64,000 nucleotides of DNA from Papio anubis. Its lineage: Eukaryota; Chordata; Mammalia; Primates; Cercopithecidae. Positions within the stretch are counted from its first letter, which is position 1; every line of letters starts with the position of its first letter. The position numbers were made by a program, and so were the translations under genes. Shown piece after piece: positions 11,945 to 24,284 of this stretch. A model generated the notes under the pieces. That model was not told the origin of the DNA and did not search any database. It saw nothing but the letters and a program-made list of their open reading frames with translations. Location of the stretch: positions 60,811,159-60,875,158 of the forward strand of contig NC_044986.1 of the NCBI RefSeq assembly GCF_008728515.1, read 5' to 3'.

Positions 11945-12880
11945 AGGAAATTATTCCATAAGAATCTCTTAATTTACAGTAACTTCAAAATGAAATTGAA
12001 CAGCATATGTGGCTCAAAGTGCAAGAATTTGCAGCTGGTATCAAGGCCGAGGAGAGTGAAGACAGAACTAGGAGTATTATAGCTTAGAACACAGATCCAG
12101 GGAAAACTTTATTTCCCCTCAGAAATTTTACCAGTGAAATTTTTCCTAGGCAAATTAGAAAAGCTCATGTAGGAAGGACAAAAAGAGGAGTGATAATCTT
12201 GATAATACATTTAGTTCAAAAATATTCAAGATCATTTAATCAAGAAATACTAATGGCCTATGACCGTGTGTGTGTGTGTAATAAATTTTGCTGCATAGAA
12301 CTATAAAATCAAACAAAATGAATTCTTTTGATCCTGGTACTTAGTGTCTTTGTTCTATATAGATCACAATTCTGTGTCACCAACAGTACATCTGCCTACT
12401 TTTACATGAGAGTAGGAATAATATTTCTGTACAAATTGAAATTGCAAATCGACTTGTATTCTAAATTCATGTGAGAGGTATACATCAGAGTACAATAGAG
12501 TAAGATAAATACCTGGCATTCCCTGTGGCTGGAGTTAGAGATCAGCACATATCCCAACCGCATTTGGTTGAATGAAAAGCTTTACTGAGCCTCAAGTTTA
12601 CAATAAACTGCGACATTGTGTTCACTGATCATCAGTGGGTAGCTTACAGAAAAATGATGATAGTAAAATTATCACTTGTGCTTTAACATGGAGTATAATT
12701 GTACTATAAACATGGAATTTAAGTAGAACTTGGGCATTAAACTTTTTTCGCTTTGCCTCATGTGGGGAGATACCGCTCAGAATTTTTTATGTGTCACTGA
12801 AGTATTGTTACAAACGGGATTTAAAAAAAATAAAATGCTTTTGGACATAAATGATTAATATAGATTAACTCTGTTTAACT
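11945..12880. other. No recognised gene; short GT run
   Basis: Unassigned A/T-rich DNA. The only simple structure is a short (GT)n run at about 12264-12280. Confidence 0.45.
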
Positions 12881-12884
12881 CTGT

Positions 12885-13080
12885 AGAGTGAACATTAGGG
12901 TACAATTATCTATTTGAGCCCCTGCTTTCAATGTTATGGGTATATAAATAGGAGTGGAGTTTCTGGCTCATAGGGTAATTTTATGTTTAGGTTTCTGATG
13001 AACTGCCCAACTGCTTTCCATGATGGTTGCACTATCTTACATTCTCATGAGATTCAGCACTGCTGTGCTAGGGAATGGTT
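12885..13080 (-). mobile_element. L1 fragment, ORF2 C-terminal region, antisense
   Basis: GAGCCCCTGCTTTCAATGTT, GGGTATATAAATAGGAGTGG, GGTTTCTGATGAACTGCCCA and CTGCTTTCCATGATGGTTGC are reverse-strand L1 ORF2 3' landmarks in the right order. Open frames at 12983-13343 run through this fossil and are not genes. Confidence 0.7.
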
Positions 13081-13339
13081 GGGGAGAGGGTACGTACAAC
13101 ACAATGCTTTGTTATCATTTGCAAGTGGACTTTTTCTTGATTCAGTGTATATTTTGTTGCTGTAAACCTTTGACTCTTTTCCAGAATTCTGATAAAGTTG
13201 GTTCCAACAGTTTCTGCTTGTTTTCATTGTTTCTATGGGGAACAAGAAATTGGAGCAGCCCACACATCCACTTTGCTGATGTCACTGTCAAATTCATTGG
13301 TTTACTTGATACATTTAAAACTCCTTTTCTTCACCTAGG

Positions 13340-13500
13340 GTGATTTAACTACTCTGCCCTCTCTGTTTTCTTGCTACAGCTTTCATACTGCTACACATTA
13401 TGTATTGCCACTTAATCAGGTATTTAATTTCCTTTTGATTGCAAACTCCTTGGGGCCAAAGATTGTATCTTACTCTTCCTCTTTACAGTTTTTTGATATT
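13340..13500 (+). repeat. L2 3' fragment
   Basis: A block near 13437-13476 (TGATTGCAAACTCCTTGGGG then AAGATTGTATCTTACTC) resembles the L2 3' segment 'GAATGTAAGCTCCATGAGGGCAGGG'. It is short and diverged. Confidence 0.4.
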
Positions 13501-13529
13501 TGTTTAAATGATTTTTAAAAATTTATTTG

Positions 13530-13665
13530 TTTATTTAAAGAAAGGATCTTGCTCTGTCATTTAGGCTGGTGTGAAATGGCATGATCATAGCTCACTGTAA
13601 CCTCAAACTCCTGGCTTCAAGTGATCCTCCCTCCTTGGCCTCTCAAAGTGCTTAAATTACAGGCT
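13530..13665 (-). mobile_element. Alu monomer (FLAM-like), antisense
   Basis: Only one Alu arm is present: GGATCTTGCTCTGTCATTTA, TAGCTCACTGTAACCTCAAA, CTGGCTTCAAGTGATCCTCC and CTCTCAAAGTGCTTAAATTA. The single-arm structure and divergence point to an old FLAM or truncated AluJ. Confidence 0.75.
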
Positions 13666-13669
13666 AACT

Positions 13670-14290
13670 GAATTAGTTATTCTTTTCTTCTTATTGGTGA
13701 AAAAATGAATTGAACTAAAATATTGCAGAACGAATAGGAACTGTTTTAGATGGAAATAGTTCTATTTAGCTCCATTCTAAAGTGTAGTACAAGGAAAGAA
13801 AATGACATCAAATTAGGAAAGTCATATTTTAAGCTTTAAAGCATTAACAAATCCTAGCTCAGGAGAGGCAGTTTAGTTGTCAAGGGAAGAAAACTAAGTT
13901 TGCTCTTAGGATACTTGGGAAACTATAAACACATACAATTGCACCTGCCAATTTAGAAAAATAAATAAATAAATAAAGTAGAACCACTGGTTCTACTCTC
14001 GTCTTCAAAAGTCCATGACCTCTGGCCTTCAAGTGTGTTTGTTTGTTTATTTTAACTTCAAAATTAAGAGATGACAGTAGAAATCCCTTGGTTATATAGC
14101 ATAAAAAGACACTTGAGGGGAATTATATACCATAAAAAGACATGTGGGAAAAACTGTTAACTATATCATAATCTGATTCAAGGTGAAAATTTTATTTGCA
14201 CATAGTATTATTTAAAACATGAATAATATATACATCCTGCAGAAGACTGTCTAAAGATCATAAGTAAACTTGTGCTGAAATGCAGCTAAG
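13670..14290. other. Unassigned interval with AAAT run
   Basis: No gene recognised. A (AAAT)n tract lies at about 13961-13978. Confidence 0.5.
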
Positions 14291-14294
14291 TGTA

Positions 14295-14350
14295 TTTCTA
14301 ATAATTTTTAAGTGTATAATTTGGTGGCATTAAGTGTAATTGTGTCATAG
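14295..14350 (-). mobile_element. Possible small L1M 3' UTR fragment
   Basis: The block TTTAAGTGTATAATTTGGTG followed by GCATTAAGTGTAATTGTG matches the antisense L1M segment that normally reads 'AAGTGTACAATTCAGTGGCATTAAGTACATTC'. Too short for certainty. Confidence 0.35.
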
Positions 14351-14354
14351 GTAT

Positions 14355-15410
14355 ATAGGTAATTGTATCTAAGTGTCACTGTATCATTGATATGTAGATA
14401 ATTGTGTCTCCTTAATTATCAAGGATTCTTTCTTTTTGCTAAATTGGATTATATTTTACTTGGTGCTCATTTCCCACGTATTTTCCTTTATCTCAGAAAT
14501 GGTCAAATATTAGTTCAATTATTTCCTGTGAAATTAACCCTGGGAGCAGGTAGAGGTTCCAGAAAATTATAATTCGGTGGTTTGATTCCTCCAGGTCATG
14601 TAGCTTACCTACAGCAGTGCGAAAGACTGAGGATTTAAAATTGATCAGACAAACAAATGAACAAGCAAACATACTTTGAGCTATGCCTTTTGAGTGAATT
14701 CCTTACTAGCCCTGAAGAATAACTACAATACATTTTCATTTCAAAAGATTCTCTTGATTGCCATAACTTTGACATTTGTTATTCAGTGTATAAAACATAC
14801 TTTAGTATTCCCCTATTAAAACATGAAAATTAATATGTCACTATCTACAGCTAGAGTTTCCTCATTTGCAAACTGGAAGGTTTGGTTATATCATTTCCAT
14901 GATCCTATTTATGTTTAATGTAGTATAACTATCATTTTAATTTGCTGTTTTACTCATTTTAGATTATTATTAATTGTAACATATCTATCAAATTTCACAG
15001 AATTTTAATGAGATATTTTATATGAAAGTACTTTGATTAGTTATACTAAAAAAGTACAGTTATACTTTTCATTTAAAAAAGTTCGATGTAGAGTAAAACA
15101 CAAGATCAGGAGACTCAATTTGAACCTGACATGCCCATTTCACAGTTTACTTGAAAGTAGAAGCAGTGAACTTGGGTCAAGTAGGATACATGTATGTTTA
15201 TTTGTAAACATGTATGTTTACAGTGTTTTAAACATATGAGGATTTGCACACATATCTAGATTTTTAAAAATATGGCAACTTTGAACTTACATTTAGTAAA
15301 AATCAGCTGAAGCTGGAGACCAACTGCTTTTTGGTGGGACTCCCACTGACTAGTTTCCCAGAGTTTGCATCATTCTTTACTGAGACCTAAAATCAGTCTA
15401 CCCAGTATCC
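14355..15410. other. Mostly unassigned, weak MIR-like pieces
   Basis: Two blocks look like decayed MIR. One is at about 14855-14930 (AGAGTTTCCTCATTTGCAAA, sense). The other is at about 15095-15200 (CAGGAGACTCAATTTGAACC then CAGTGAACTTGGGTCAAGTA, sense). The rest is unassigned. Confidence 0.4.
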
Positions 15411-15428
15411 TGTCTGCTGCAGAATTCT
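15410..15428. repeat. 19-bp target duplication, left copy
   Basis: A 19-base sequence ending CAGAATTCT, with an exact second copy at 15749-15767. Together they bracket the Alu. Confidence 0.95.
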
Positions 15429-15748
15429 TTTTTTAATTTTTAAATTTTATTTATTTACTTTTTTTGAGACGGGGTCTCGTTCTGTCACCCAGGCTGGAGT
15501 GCAGTGGTGCCATCTCGGCTCACTGCAAGCTCCGCCTCCCGAGTTCACGCCATTCTCCTGCCTCAGCCTCCTGAGTAGCTGTGACCACAGGCACCAGCCA
15601 CCACACCTGGCTAATTTTTTTTTGTATTTTTAGTAGAAACGGGGTTTCACCGTGTCAGCCAGGATGGTCTTGATCTCCTGACCTCGTGATCCGCCCGCCT
15701 CGGCCTCCCAAAGTGCTGGGATTACAGGCGTGAGCCACCGTGCCTGGC
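15429..15748 (-). mobile_element. AluY-type, full length, antisense
   Basis: The A-tail end appears as T-rich DNA at 15429-15465, then GAGACGGGGTCTCGTTCTGT opens the antisense right arm. The segment GCAAGCTCCGCCTCCCGAGT, and the GTTCACGCCATTCTCC that follows, are AluY-type diagnostic positions. It ends at GTGAGCCACCGTGCCTGGC. Perfect 19-bp duplications at both ends define the insertion to the base, and the low divergence suggests a fairly recent event. Confidence 0.95.
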
Positions 15749-15767
15749 CTGTCTGCTGCAGAATTCT
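15749..15767. repeat. 19-bp target duplication, right copy
   Basis: Exact match to 15410-15428. Confidence 0.95.
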
Positions 15768-15769
15768 AA

Positions 15770-17495
15770 GCATGCAAGCCTTGTTTTAAAGATATTAATG
15801 TGGATTGGAGAAACATGGACAGTTTGCCATACCTATTCCTTTCTCCTATATACAAAATAAAATATAAAATATTTCAAAACTACCTTTTAAATATTTGTAT
15901 TTGCTGCTTAAAAATCATAACACTATATTAATATTGAAGGATAAATATAGAGATGTGTTCTCTTGCCACTTGTGCATATCTATGTGTATATGGGTGTGTA
16001 TGGATGTGGATACAGAATGCTGGTTAAAGGTTGAAAGATGATAAAGAATGAAATCTTAACCTGGTAAGAAGTTCTTTGTCCAAATCTCCTGATGGGCTTT
16101 TCAAGACAGGAATTTCGCGTTTGCTCACACATTTCCGTTATTAACACAATGTACAAAGAGCTACATTGTAGAAGGTGCTCCTTTTTGGAAAAATGATGAG
16201 CCTCATTGTGTGACTGAAATTAATTTTTTTCTTTTTTTCAATTTATCTGCTTAAAGTAGTTACAAAATTGCTTATGCAATCAAGATGCTGGTGGTTTGTT
16301 AGCTTTCAAAAGATAAACTGTGTTTGAAGTATCTATTTCCCAATTATGTTATTGAAGTTGAGCATATTTTAGTTCCTCCTACTCTTTCCATTTTTCTCTT
16401 AATTAAAGATATGCGTACTTCCTTTTACAAATCTATATTGAATAGTCTGTGAATACAAACTGTGAACATTAATTCTTTGATTCTTTCCTAGTGTGCCCAT
16501 GAGGAATCAGAAATATCCTGTAAGAATAATCAAAGGTCTCACTGTGAACAGAATTATTTTAAGTTGTTCAAGCTAAGTAATCAAGTGTTAAAGAATTTAT
16601 ATTTCATTTAATATCTGCACGTTCATATGGATGGTTAAGAACAATATTGATAAGTCCACAATTCATGCATTGGATAGTTTGTTATTTTTATATATTATAA
16701 ATGCATTCCAAATATTAAGACATATTCGTCATCCAAGTAAATACAAGATTATCCTTCCAAGCATAGAAAAAGCACAAAAAATTATTTTGAGAAATGTATT
16801 TTAAATCAATGAATCTTTCTTTTCTTCAGAAGACAGGTTTCATGGGCATAGAAATTCTATCATCTCCCCTGTCATTTCATCTCCAATGGCTGGCACATAG
16901 TATTTGCTTAAAAAGTATATTTGTAAACACATGTCAATATGAAACCAGTCAATATATAAAAGCATGTTCTTTTTTCCTTTTTATATGTCCTTGTATAGCT
17001 GGAGATTTTTAAAAAGTCAATTTAATACATTTCCATTTGAAATAGTAAACTGAGAAAACATAACCAATTTATATGTCACAAAGTAAATGTAGCATAATAT
17101 TGAGATAATTTTAATGAATTAATTGAATGAAAAGATGCAAGTGAGTAATAAACATGACAAAACAGGTCTGAAAAAAGGATAGATAACTAAGTTGTGCCTT
17201 ACTGGGTGACCTTGTAGTTAGGCATGTGTAAAGCTTCATTTTTTGTAAGTCTTTATTAATTCTTCCCTTGAGAATACAGATTGTTAAAACACAGCAGTTT
17301 GGACTTAAATTGCAAAATAGAATAACTTCTTTATTTGAACTTCCAGAGAGTGTAACTTCCAATTTCTTGTCAGTTAATATGTATCACAATCTGGCTGGTG
17401 AGAAATAATATACATGGAGGATTTTCTGATTGATAATCTATCCTATTGATAGAAAAGTGTATCCTATTGATACTCTTTTTCTCTGATTAAACAAT
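15770..17495. other. Unassigned A/T-rich interval
   Basis: About 1.7 kb without a recognised gene or named repeat. Open frames (for example 16794-17012) show no family resemblance. Confidence 0.45.
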
Positions 17496-17499
17496 AAAT

Positions 17500-17860
17500 T
17501 TATGCCATTCATTCATTCAACAAATATTTCTTACTATTTATTAAATACTAAGCATTTACTAAAGGAATAGTAAATGTTATATACTGTAAGTAAAACAGGT
17601 AAATCAAGCTTAACTGTTTTGAGAGTATTCAGATACATAATATAATTGAGAAAATTTAGGGTTTTAATGAAAAAACATACACTCAATTAAACAAAACTAT
17701 AATATATGTTCAGCTAAAACAAATTGGTGTTTCAGGTAAAACTTCTTGGGAAGTATGTTATCTAAAGAAGTAGATCACCAAAGAATGACAGAGAAGTAGG
17801 TTTGAGAAAAGGACATTATATCAACAAAGGTCTAGAGTGAAATATCATGTTTGACAAACT
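17500..17860 (-). repeat. L2 fragment, antisense
   Basis: CATTCATTCATTCAACAAAT followed by a decayed 'ATTTATTAAATACTAAGCA' is the reversed L2 3' end. The following DNA to about 17860 keeps the order of the longer L2 consensus at low identity. Confidence 0.5.
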
Positions 17861-17979
17861 GAAAATTCAGCATTTTTTCATAATTTTATTTCTAACAAGA
17901 AATCATTTTATGATTTGTGCATTTCAGGCATATCTTGTTTTATTCTGTGTCACTTTATTGTGCTTCACAGATATTAAGG

Positions 17980-18297
17980 TTTTTTTTTTTATTTGTTTTT
18001 GTTTTTGGTTTTTCTGAGGTGGAGTTTCACTCTTGTTGCCCAGGCTGGAGTGCAATGGCACAATCTCAGCTCACTGGAACCTCTGCCTCCTGGGTTCAAG
18101 TGATTCACCTGCCTTAGCCTCCCGAGTAGCTGGGATTACAGGTGTGTGCCAACGCACTCATCTAGTTTTTGTATTTTTAGTAGAAACGGGGTTTTGCCAT
18201 GTCGGCCAGGCTGGTCTCAAACTCCTGACCTCAGGTGATTCACCCGCCTTGACCTCCCAAAGTGCTGGGATTACAGTCGTGAGCCATCATGCATGGC
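17980..18297 (-). mobile_element. Alu (AluS-type), antisense, in Tigger1
   Basis: A T-rich tail with TTTTTG units leads into GGAGTTTCACTCTTGTTGCC and ends at AGCCATCATGCATGGC. It sits in the Tigger1 5' region, between CAGATATTAAGG and TTTACAAATTG, which are contiguous in the transposon. The open frame at 18033-18461 is Alu antisense read-through. Confidence 0.9.
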
Positions 18298-18549
18298 TTT
18301 GTTTTCTTTACAAATTGTGGGTTCATGGAAACCCTAAGTCAAGCATGTCTATCATCGCCGTTTTTCCAGCAGCACATGCTCACTTTGTGTCTGTGTGTGA
18401 CATTGTGATAATTCTCACAATTATTCAAACTTTTTCATTATTATTATATCTGTTACTGTGATCTTTCATATTACCATTGTAACTGTTTTGGGGTGCCATG
18501 AACCATGCCCATATAAGATGGCAAAAGTAATTGATAACTGTTGTATGTG

Positions 18550-18851
18550 GTCGGTTTTGTTTTTGTTTTTGTTTTTGAGACAGAGTCTCACTCTGTTGCC
18601 CAGACTGGAGTGCAGTGGTATGATCTCAGCTCACTGCAACTTCCACCTCCCTGGTTCAAGTGATTCTCCTGCCTCAGCCTCCTGAGTAGCTGGGATTACA
18701 GGTGTGTGCCAGCACACCAAGCTAATTTTTAAATATTTTTAGTAGAGACAGGGTTTCACCATATTGGCCAGACTAGTCTCGAATTCCTGACTTCAAGTAA
18801 TCCACCCACCTCAGCCTCCCACCCAGGCATGAACCACTGTGCCTGGCCGAA
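18550..18851 (-). mobile_element. Alu (AluS-type), antisense, in Tigger1
   Basis: TSDs TGTTGTATGTG lie at 18539-18549 and 18852-18862. The element runs from a GTTTTT-rich tail through GAGACAGAGTCTCACTCTGT to GAACCACTGTGCCTGGC, with a small internal deletion near 18820 that removes the AAAGTGCTGGGATTACAGG block. Confidence 0.9.
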
Positions 18852-18969
18852 TGTTGTATGTGTTCTTACTGCTCCACTTTTCAGTATCCCCATCTCTGTC
18901 CCTCTCCTTGGGTCTCCATATTCCCTGAGACACAACAATGTTGAAATTAGGTGAATTAATAACTCTACA

Positions 18970-20985
18970 ATGGCATTTAAGAGTTCAAGTGAAAAAAAAG
19001 CTGCATGCCTCTCACTTTAAATCGAATGCCAGAAATGATTAAGTTTTGTGTGAAACTAAGACAGGTTGAAAGCTAAGTCTCTTATACCAAACAGTGAAGT
19101 TTCAAATGCAAAGGGAAAGTTCTTGAAGGAAATTAGAAGTGCTACTGAAGTGAATATACAAATGATTAGAATGCAATACAGCCTTATTGCTGATATGGAG
19201 AAGGTTTTAGTGGGTTTGGACAGAAAATCAGACCAGCAACAACATTACATTGAACCAAAGCCTAATCTAGAGGAAAATTCTGAACTCCTCAATTCTATGA
19301 AGGCTGAGAGAGGTGAAGAAGCTGCAGAAGAAAACGTTGAAGCTAGCAGAAGCAGATTCAGTGAGGATTAAGGAAGGAAGTCATCTTCATACTATGAAAT
19401 TGCAAGGTGAAACAGCAAGTGCTGTTGTAGAAGCTGCGGCAAGGTATCCAGGAAATCCAGCTAAGGTCATTGATGAAGGTGGCTACGCTAAACAATAGAT
19501 TTTCTGTGTAGATAAAACAGCCTTATATAGAAAGAAGATGCCATCCCGGACTCCCTTAGCTACAGAGAAGTCAATGCTCAGGTTCAAAGCTTCAAAGGAC
19601 ATGCTGATTCTCTTGTTATTGGTTAATGAAGCTAACAAAGGTAAGTTGAAGCCAATGCTCATTTGGCATCTTCAAAATCCTAGGACTTTGAAAAATTATA
19701 CTAAATCTACTCTGCCTGAACTCTGTAAGTGGAACAAGGCGTGGATGACAGCCCATCTCTTTACAGCATGGTTTGCTGAATATTTACAGTCTACTGTTGA
19801 GATCTATTGCTCAGTTAAAAAAAATTTTCTTTCAAAATATTATGGTCATTGACAATGCATCTAGTCACCCAAGAGCTCTGATGGAGATGTACACAGAGAT
19901 AAATGTTGTTTTTATACCTGCTAACACAATAGCCATTCTGTAATCCATGGATTAAAGAGTAATTTAAACTTTCAAGTTTTATTATTTATGAAATACATTT
20001 TGTTAGGCTATAGCTGCCAGACATAGGGATTCCTCTGATGGACATCTGGGCAAAGTAAATTGAACATCATCTGGAAAGGATTCACTATTCTAGATATTAG
20101 TAAGCATTTTTGTGATTCATGGGAGGAGGCCAAAATAAGAACATTCAGGAGTTTGGAAGAAGTCGCTGGCAACCTTCATGGATAACTTTGAAGGGTTCGA
20201 GACTTCAGTGGAGGAACTAACTGCATATGTGGTAGAAATGGCAGGAGAACTAGAGTTAGAAGTGGAGCTGGAAGATGGGACTGAGTTGCTGCCATATTAT
20301 AATAAAACTTGAATGAATGAGGAATTGCTTCTTACAGATTAGTAAAGAAAATGGTTTCTTGAAATGGAATCTACTCCTGGTAAAGATGCTGTGAACATTG
20401 TTGAAATGACGACAAAAGATTATAATACCACATAAATGGAGTTGATAAAGTAGCAACATGGTTTTAGTGGATTTCCAATTTTGAAAGAAGTTCTTCTGTG
20501 GTTAAAATGCTGTCAACCAGTATCACATGCTGCAGATAAATCTTTTGTGAAAGGAATAGCCAATTGATGCAACAAACTTTATTGTTTTCTTCTTTCAAGA
20601 AATTATTGGTCAGGTGTGGTGGCTCATGCCTGTAATCCCAGCACTTTGGGAGGCCAAGGTGGGCGGATCACCTGAGGTCAGGAATTCGAGACCAGCCTGG
20701 CCAACATGGCCAAACCCCATCTCTACTAAAAATACAAAAATTAGCTGGGTGTGGTGGTGCATGCCTGTAGCCCCAGCTACTTGGTAGGCTGAGGAAGGAG
20801 AATAATTTGAACCTGGGGAATGGTGGTTGGAGTGAGCCGAGATCACACCACTGCACTCCAACCTGGATGACAGAGACAGACTCTGTCTCAAAAAGAAAAA
20901 AAGAAAAGAAATTGCCACAGCCACCCCAATCTTCAACACCCATGTCCTGATTAGTCAGCAGCCATTAACATCAAGGCAAGACCTT
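18970..20985 (+). pseudogene. Broken Tigger1 transposase (pogo-type DDE)
   Basis: An ATG at 18970 starts the transposase reading frame. One base is missing in the A-run near 18990, giving a stop at 19018-19020 after 16 codons. Coding similarity continues in several frames. Residues such as KGKFLKEIRSATEVN and LIADMEKVLV come from 19066-19371, and MPSRTPLATEKS and LKPMLIWHLQN from 19538-19852. These are the CENP-B/pogo DNA-binding part and the start of the DDE region. Stops and shifts continue after 19852, and an Alu cuts the C-terminal part at 20605-20905. It cannot encode a protein. The parent family is related to the TIGD/CENP-B genes. Confidence 0.8.
20605..20905 (+). mobile_element. Alu (AluS-type), sense, in Tigger1
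   Basis: AAGAAATT is duplicated at 20597-20604 and 20906-20913, exactly where the Tigger1 sequence AAGAAATTGCC is split. The left arm starts near GTCAGGTGTGGTGGCTCATG, and the right arm ends at a short AAAAAG tail. Its antisense strand gives the open frames at 20610-20943, which are not genes. Confidence 0.9.
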
Positions 20986-21049
20986 CTATCAGCAAAAGAT
21001 GATGACTTGCTGAAGCTCAGATAATGTTCATACTTCAGGTATTGAATTT

Positions 21050-21750
21050 TGAACCCTAGAACTCCATTTTTTTCTTTAGTTTCTATTTCTATCCCTAAAT
21101 TACCTGTCTTTACCCATTATATCTACAATTTCCTGTAAATTCTTTAAATATATACTATAATTATTTAAATATCTCTTATGGCAATTCTAAGATCTAAATT
21201 ATCTAATACTTTATTTTTACTGACTATATTTTTTATTTAGAATTACAGTTTCCTGTTTATTCATGCCGAATAATATTTGATTTCATATTAAACAATGTGT
21301 ATGGTATTTTAAATAGAGTTTGAAGCCATGATCTCTCTCTGAAGAGCACAGAGTTTGTTTTAGTAAGGAGTAAAATTAGTGGTGGATCGCCTTCATTTTG
21401 TAGAATTTTTAAGCATTATTAGTACCATACACGCATGCTTAATCCAGGAACGTGATGCTTACTTCTAGCTTTGGGTTCTTCTTGGTTTTCGGTGAAAGGC
21501 CTGATGAGTTTATTAGATCTCTTTAACTTAGTGGGATTTGATCTCAAACTTTATCACCCAAATGCTAGATAACTATCAAAATCTGCTCAGTTCTTGCAGC
21601 CTTCATGGTGAATTTTGCTGGAGTTTTGGGGGTCTTCCCACTGTGTTTTCAGTTCAGCATCAGCTGAGAATATTAAATGAATATGTGGATTTTAGGATTT
21701 CTTTCCTTGCAGTTTTTTCTTTTCCTTAAAATTAGCATACATTTTCAGCC
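21050..21750 (-). mobile_element. Probable L1M fragment, antisense
   Basis: Blocks such as AATTTCCTGTAAATTCTTTA, CTCTTATGGCAATTCTAAGA and ATTTTTACTGACTATA resemble the antisense L1M untranslated or ORF-flank region. Its usual wording is 'ATTTTAAATTCTTTGTCTGATAGTTCTAACATCTG'. Divergence is strong and edges are uncertain. Confidence 0.45.
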
Positions 21751-21754
21751 TCAT

Positions 21755-24284
21755 GGAAGTCTTAAGCTCTGATCTTTCACTACTTAGGCCAGCAGAACTT
21801 CTGTTTTCTGCTTGTGCCTTATTTCCCATGCAGTACACAAACTTAAGCATGCCCCAGGATAAAAGCTGGATTTATACAGATCTCACCAAATTTATTTCTT
21901 TTTTTTATAAGGTTGTTTCCTCACAAGGTTCTGTCCACTTTTGGCCATTCTCTAATGCCTTCCAACAGTTTCATTTTTTAAAATATTTCTTTCCTCGACT
22001 TTATAAATATTTTTGGCAAGAGGGTTTGTGTGATACGTGTTACTCTTCCTTCACTGAAATCCATCTGTGGGTAAGGGGCTAAGAAAAACTTTTCCTTTCT
22101 GCATGATAATATGAGCTTTAGTTAGGTTTCTAGATCTCTTCCCCTAGAAACCTAAAACGGAAGAACATGTTATTAACAACATTGGTTAAAATTAAAATGA
22201 TCACAGATTGGCAAGTAGCGTTTATACTGAGAGAAACTCTAAGTGAACAATAAGTGACTTACTGCAGCACTATACTGTTGGACTTCCCTAAGGGTGATGA
22301 TTCTTGTAACTGGGCATGTGCTTCCAGTAGCCCCATAAGTTATGCCTATGGGTTGTTAAAATAAATTGTTTCCTGTGGACAATGAGGCTTTTAAGCCAGG
22401 CTGCCCCTTGAACTTGACAAATGTGAGTTTTTCTCACATCTGAACTATCTCTGTGTGGCTGTGTGGACTGCTGTATGGATTGCTGTGAGGTCCACTCTCC
22501 TTGATGCAGAATGCTCGACACTGCCTTTCCGAGAAGCTGTATGTCCTGTCTTGAATCCTCTTAAGTGAATCTGATGCCAGCTTGACCCATTCTTTCTTGT
22601 GAATGAATGTGAAACTGAACCTAAAAAGATTTCCAGGTCTGCATTGCACCCATTCTCCTGTACTGTTTTAAAATTGATTTTAAATGCTTGTGTATGACCA
22701 TATACAACATTTGAAATTGTGAAGATCAGAATCCTAAGATTATTATGTGTGTTTTAAATTTGGAAGCTATTTTCATTTTTTTTGTTTGTTTGTTTTCACT
22801 ACACATAGTAGTGAAAACATAAATAATTGCTATAGTCAAGCAAATGTGGCATTTATATAGGATTTTTAGATGAAGATCTCTTTAGATAAGTGCTGTGTTC
22901 TTCACTATAAAATATTAAACATGCCCCATTCTATGAGAATATTTATGTGGAGAGTATTTATATAGATGCAAACACAACATGACTTCTATTTTTTCTAAGA
23001 AATAATTTTAGGAAAAAAACTCTCTCTTATGCTTTGATATAAATACACTTCTATTTATTACTTGGCATAATTAGAAAGTGTTTATTTTTTTCCAGGAAAT
23101 GAGAGGTTTATTAAAAGATAATCACATTATTCACAAAAGAGAATATATATTTGACTTTTCAAAAGTAAATTTAAAAATTCCTTTTATACATCTATAAACA
23201 TCTGTGGAAACTTCATCTCCATTTTCTGTTCTATAGTCTCTGGCATATGCTATAAATATGAAATAGCTTCACTCAAATGTACATTTTAATCTGCAATCTA
23301 AAATATTATATTGTACAAAGACAAGGTGGAAGGTCAGTTATAGTGACTTTGTTTCAGACTTCTGATAATATGAAAATGTGCAGACATTAAACTCAATTAT
23401 AGTTTATGTTCATAATTAAGATAGTAAGAATTTTATTTAACTCCTTCTGTGTTTTTCCTGATATGGAGAGGTTTGGGTCATACTATATCTTTAGACATAT
23501 GTGAGCTTCTGGGGCTGAATGGAAAATAAACACTCTTGCTTAGAGTAGGAGGATGGGCAAGCAAAAGGAAGTTACAGCAATTTCTATTGGCTCACCAATG
23601 CTATTCATATATTTTTTTTATTACCTAGTTGGTTTGGGATGAGTGGATGCTAGAGCACTTAGAAAAGGTTAGCAAATGTAGTAAGTGACAACTATTATTT
23701 TAAAAATTGTGTTGTGAAAATAGTCTAACCGTATTGATCATTCAGCTGCAGAAATGGCCATCCAGTGGACCATTAAGAAAAGTGTGTCATATTAAGGGGC
23801 TAGACTTTAGATTTGGGCAGCATTGGTATTGGGTAGAGCACTTCATTCAGTATTTGAAAACAGAATGTTTTCATGGGAAGAGATTTTGTGTCTAGTGATG
23901 TTTTGAGTTAGTCATGCGATGTGATTTTCTCAGACAGTGATGCTACGTGCAGTATTAAGCACTGAGGCAATGATAAAGACAAATTGGCCATAATCCTCAC
24001 CACTGAGTGGTTTGCTGTTGAAGGAGATACATGCACAAATGAACAAGGCATTTTCGGAGCACAACTGTGGAACTGATTACTTCTATTTAATAGGAAGCCT
24101 TCTGAGAGGAGGTGGAATCTAGGGTTTATTAATGAAGGATCAGGTAGATAATTCACATGAATTCTAAGCACCATTCCAAGATACACTTGAAAATCTCATA
24201 TGGCTGTTACTGAGAAGAAAATCTTTTACAACAACCAATAGTTTTAACTCCCATAAAGATCTCTGTAAAGAAAGAAGCTCCTTC
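21755..24284. other. Unassigned interval
   Basis: About 2.5 kb where I recognise no gene, RNA or named repeat. Open frames (for example 21753-22082 and 23908-24186) have no family resemblance. Confidence 0.4.

Larger units (their letters stand above)
17925..21029 (+). mobile_element. Tigger1 DNA transposon with three Alu insertions
   Basis: The left end reads CAGGCATATCTTGTTTTATT, the Tigger1 terminus. The 5' untranslated part, the transposase gene and its end follow in order. Alus at 17980-18297, 18550-18851 and 20605-20905 interrupt it, so about 2.2 kb is transposon. Sequence similarity stops near 21029, just after the transposase stop region, and the 3' terminal repeat is absent. The copy is therefore 3'-truncated and immobile. 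Confidence 0.85.

Noticed and set aside
17917..18461. Two overlapping plus-strand frames
   Set aside because: They read antisense Alu sequence (phrases such as CPGWSAMAQSQL), a common artefact.
19066..19852. Intact transposase gene
   Set aside because: Recognisable Tigger1 transposase segments are in different frames with stops between, and an Alu interrupts the end.
20610..20943. Minus-strand frames of 91-109 codons
   Set aside because: Antisense of the sense-strand Alu at 20605-20905.
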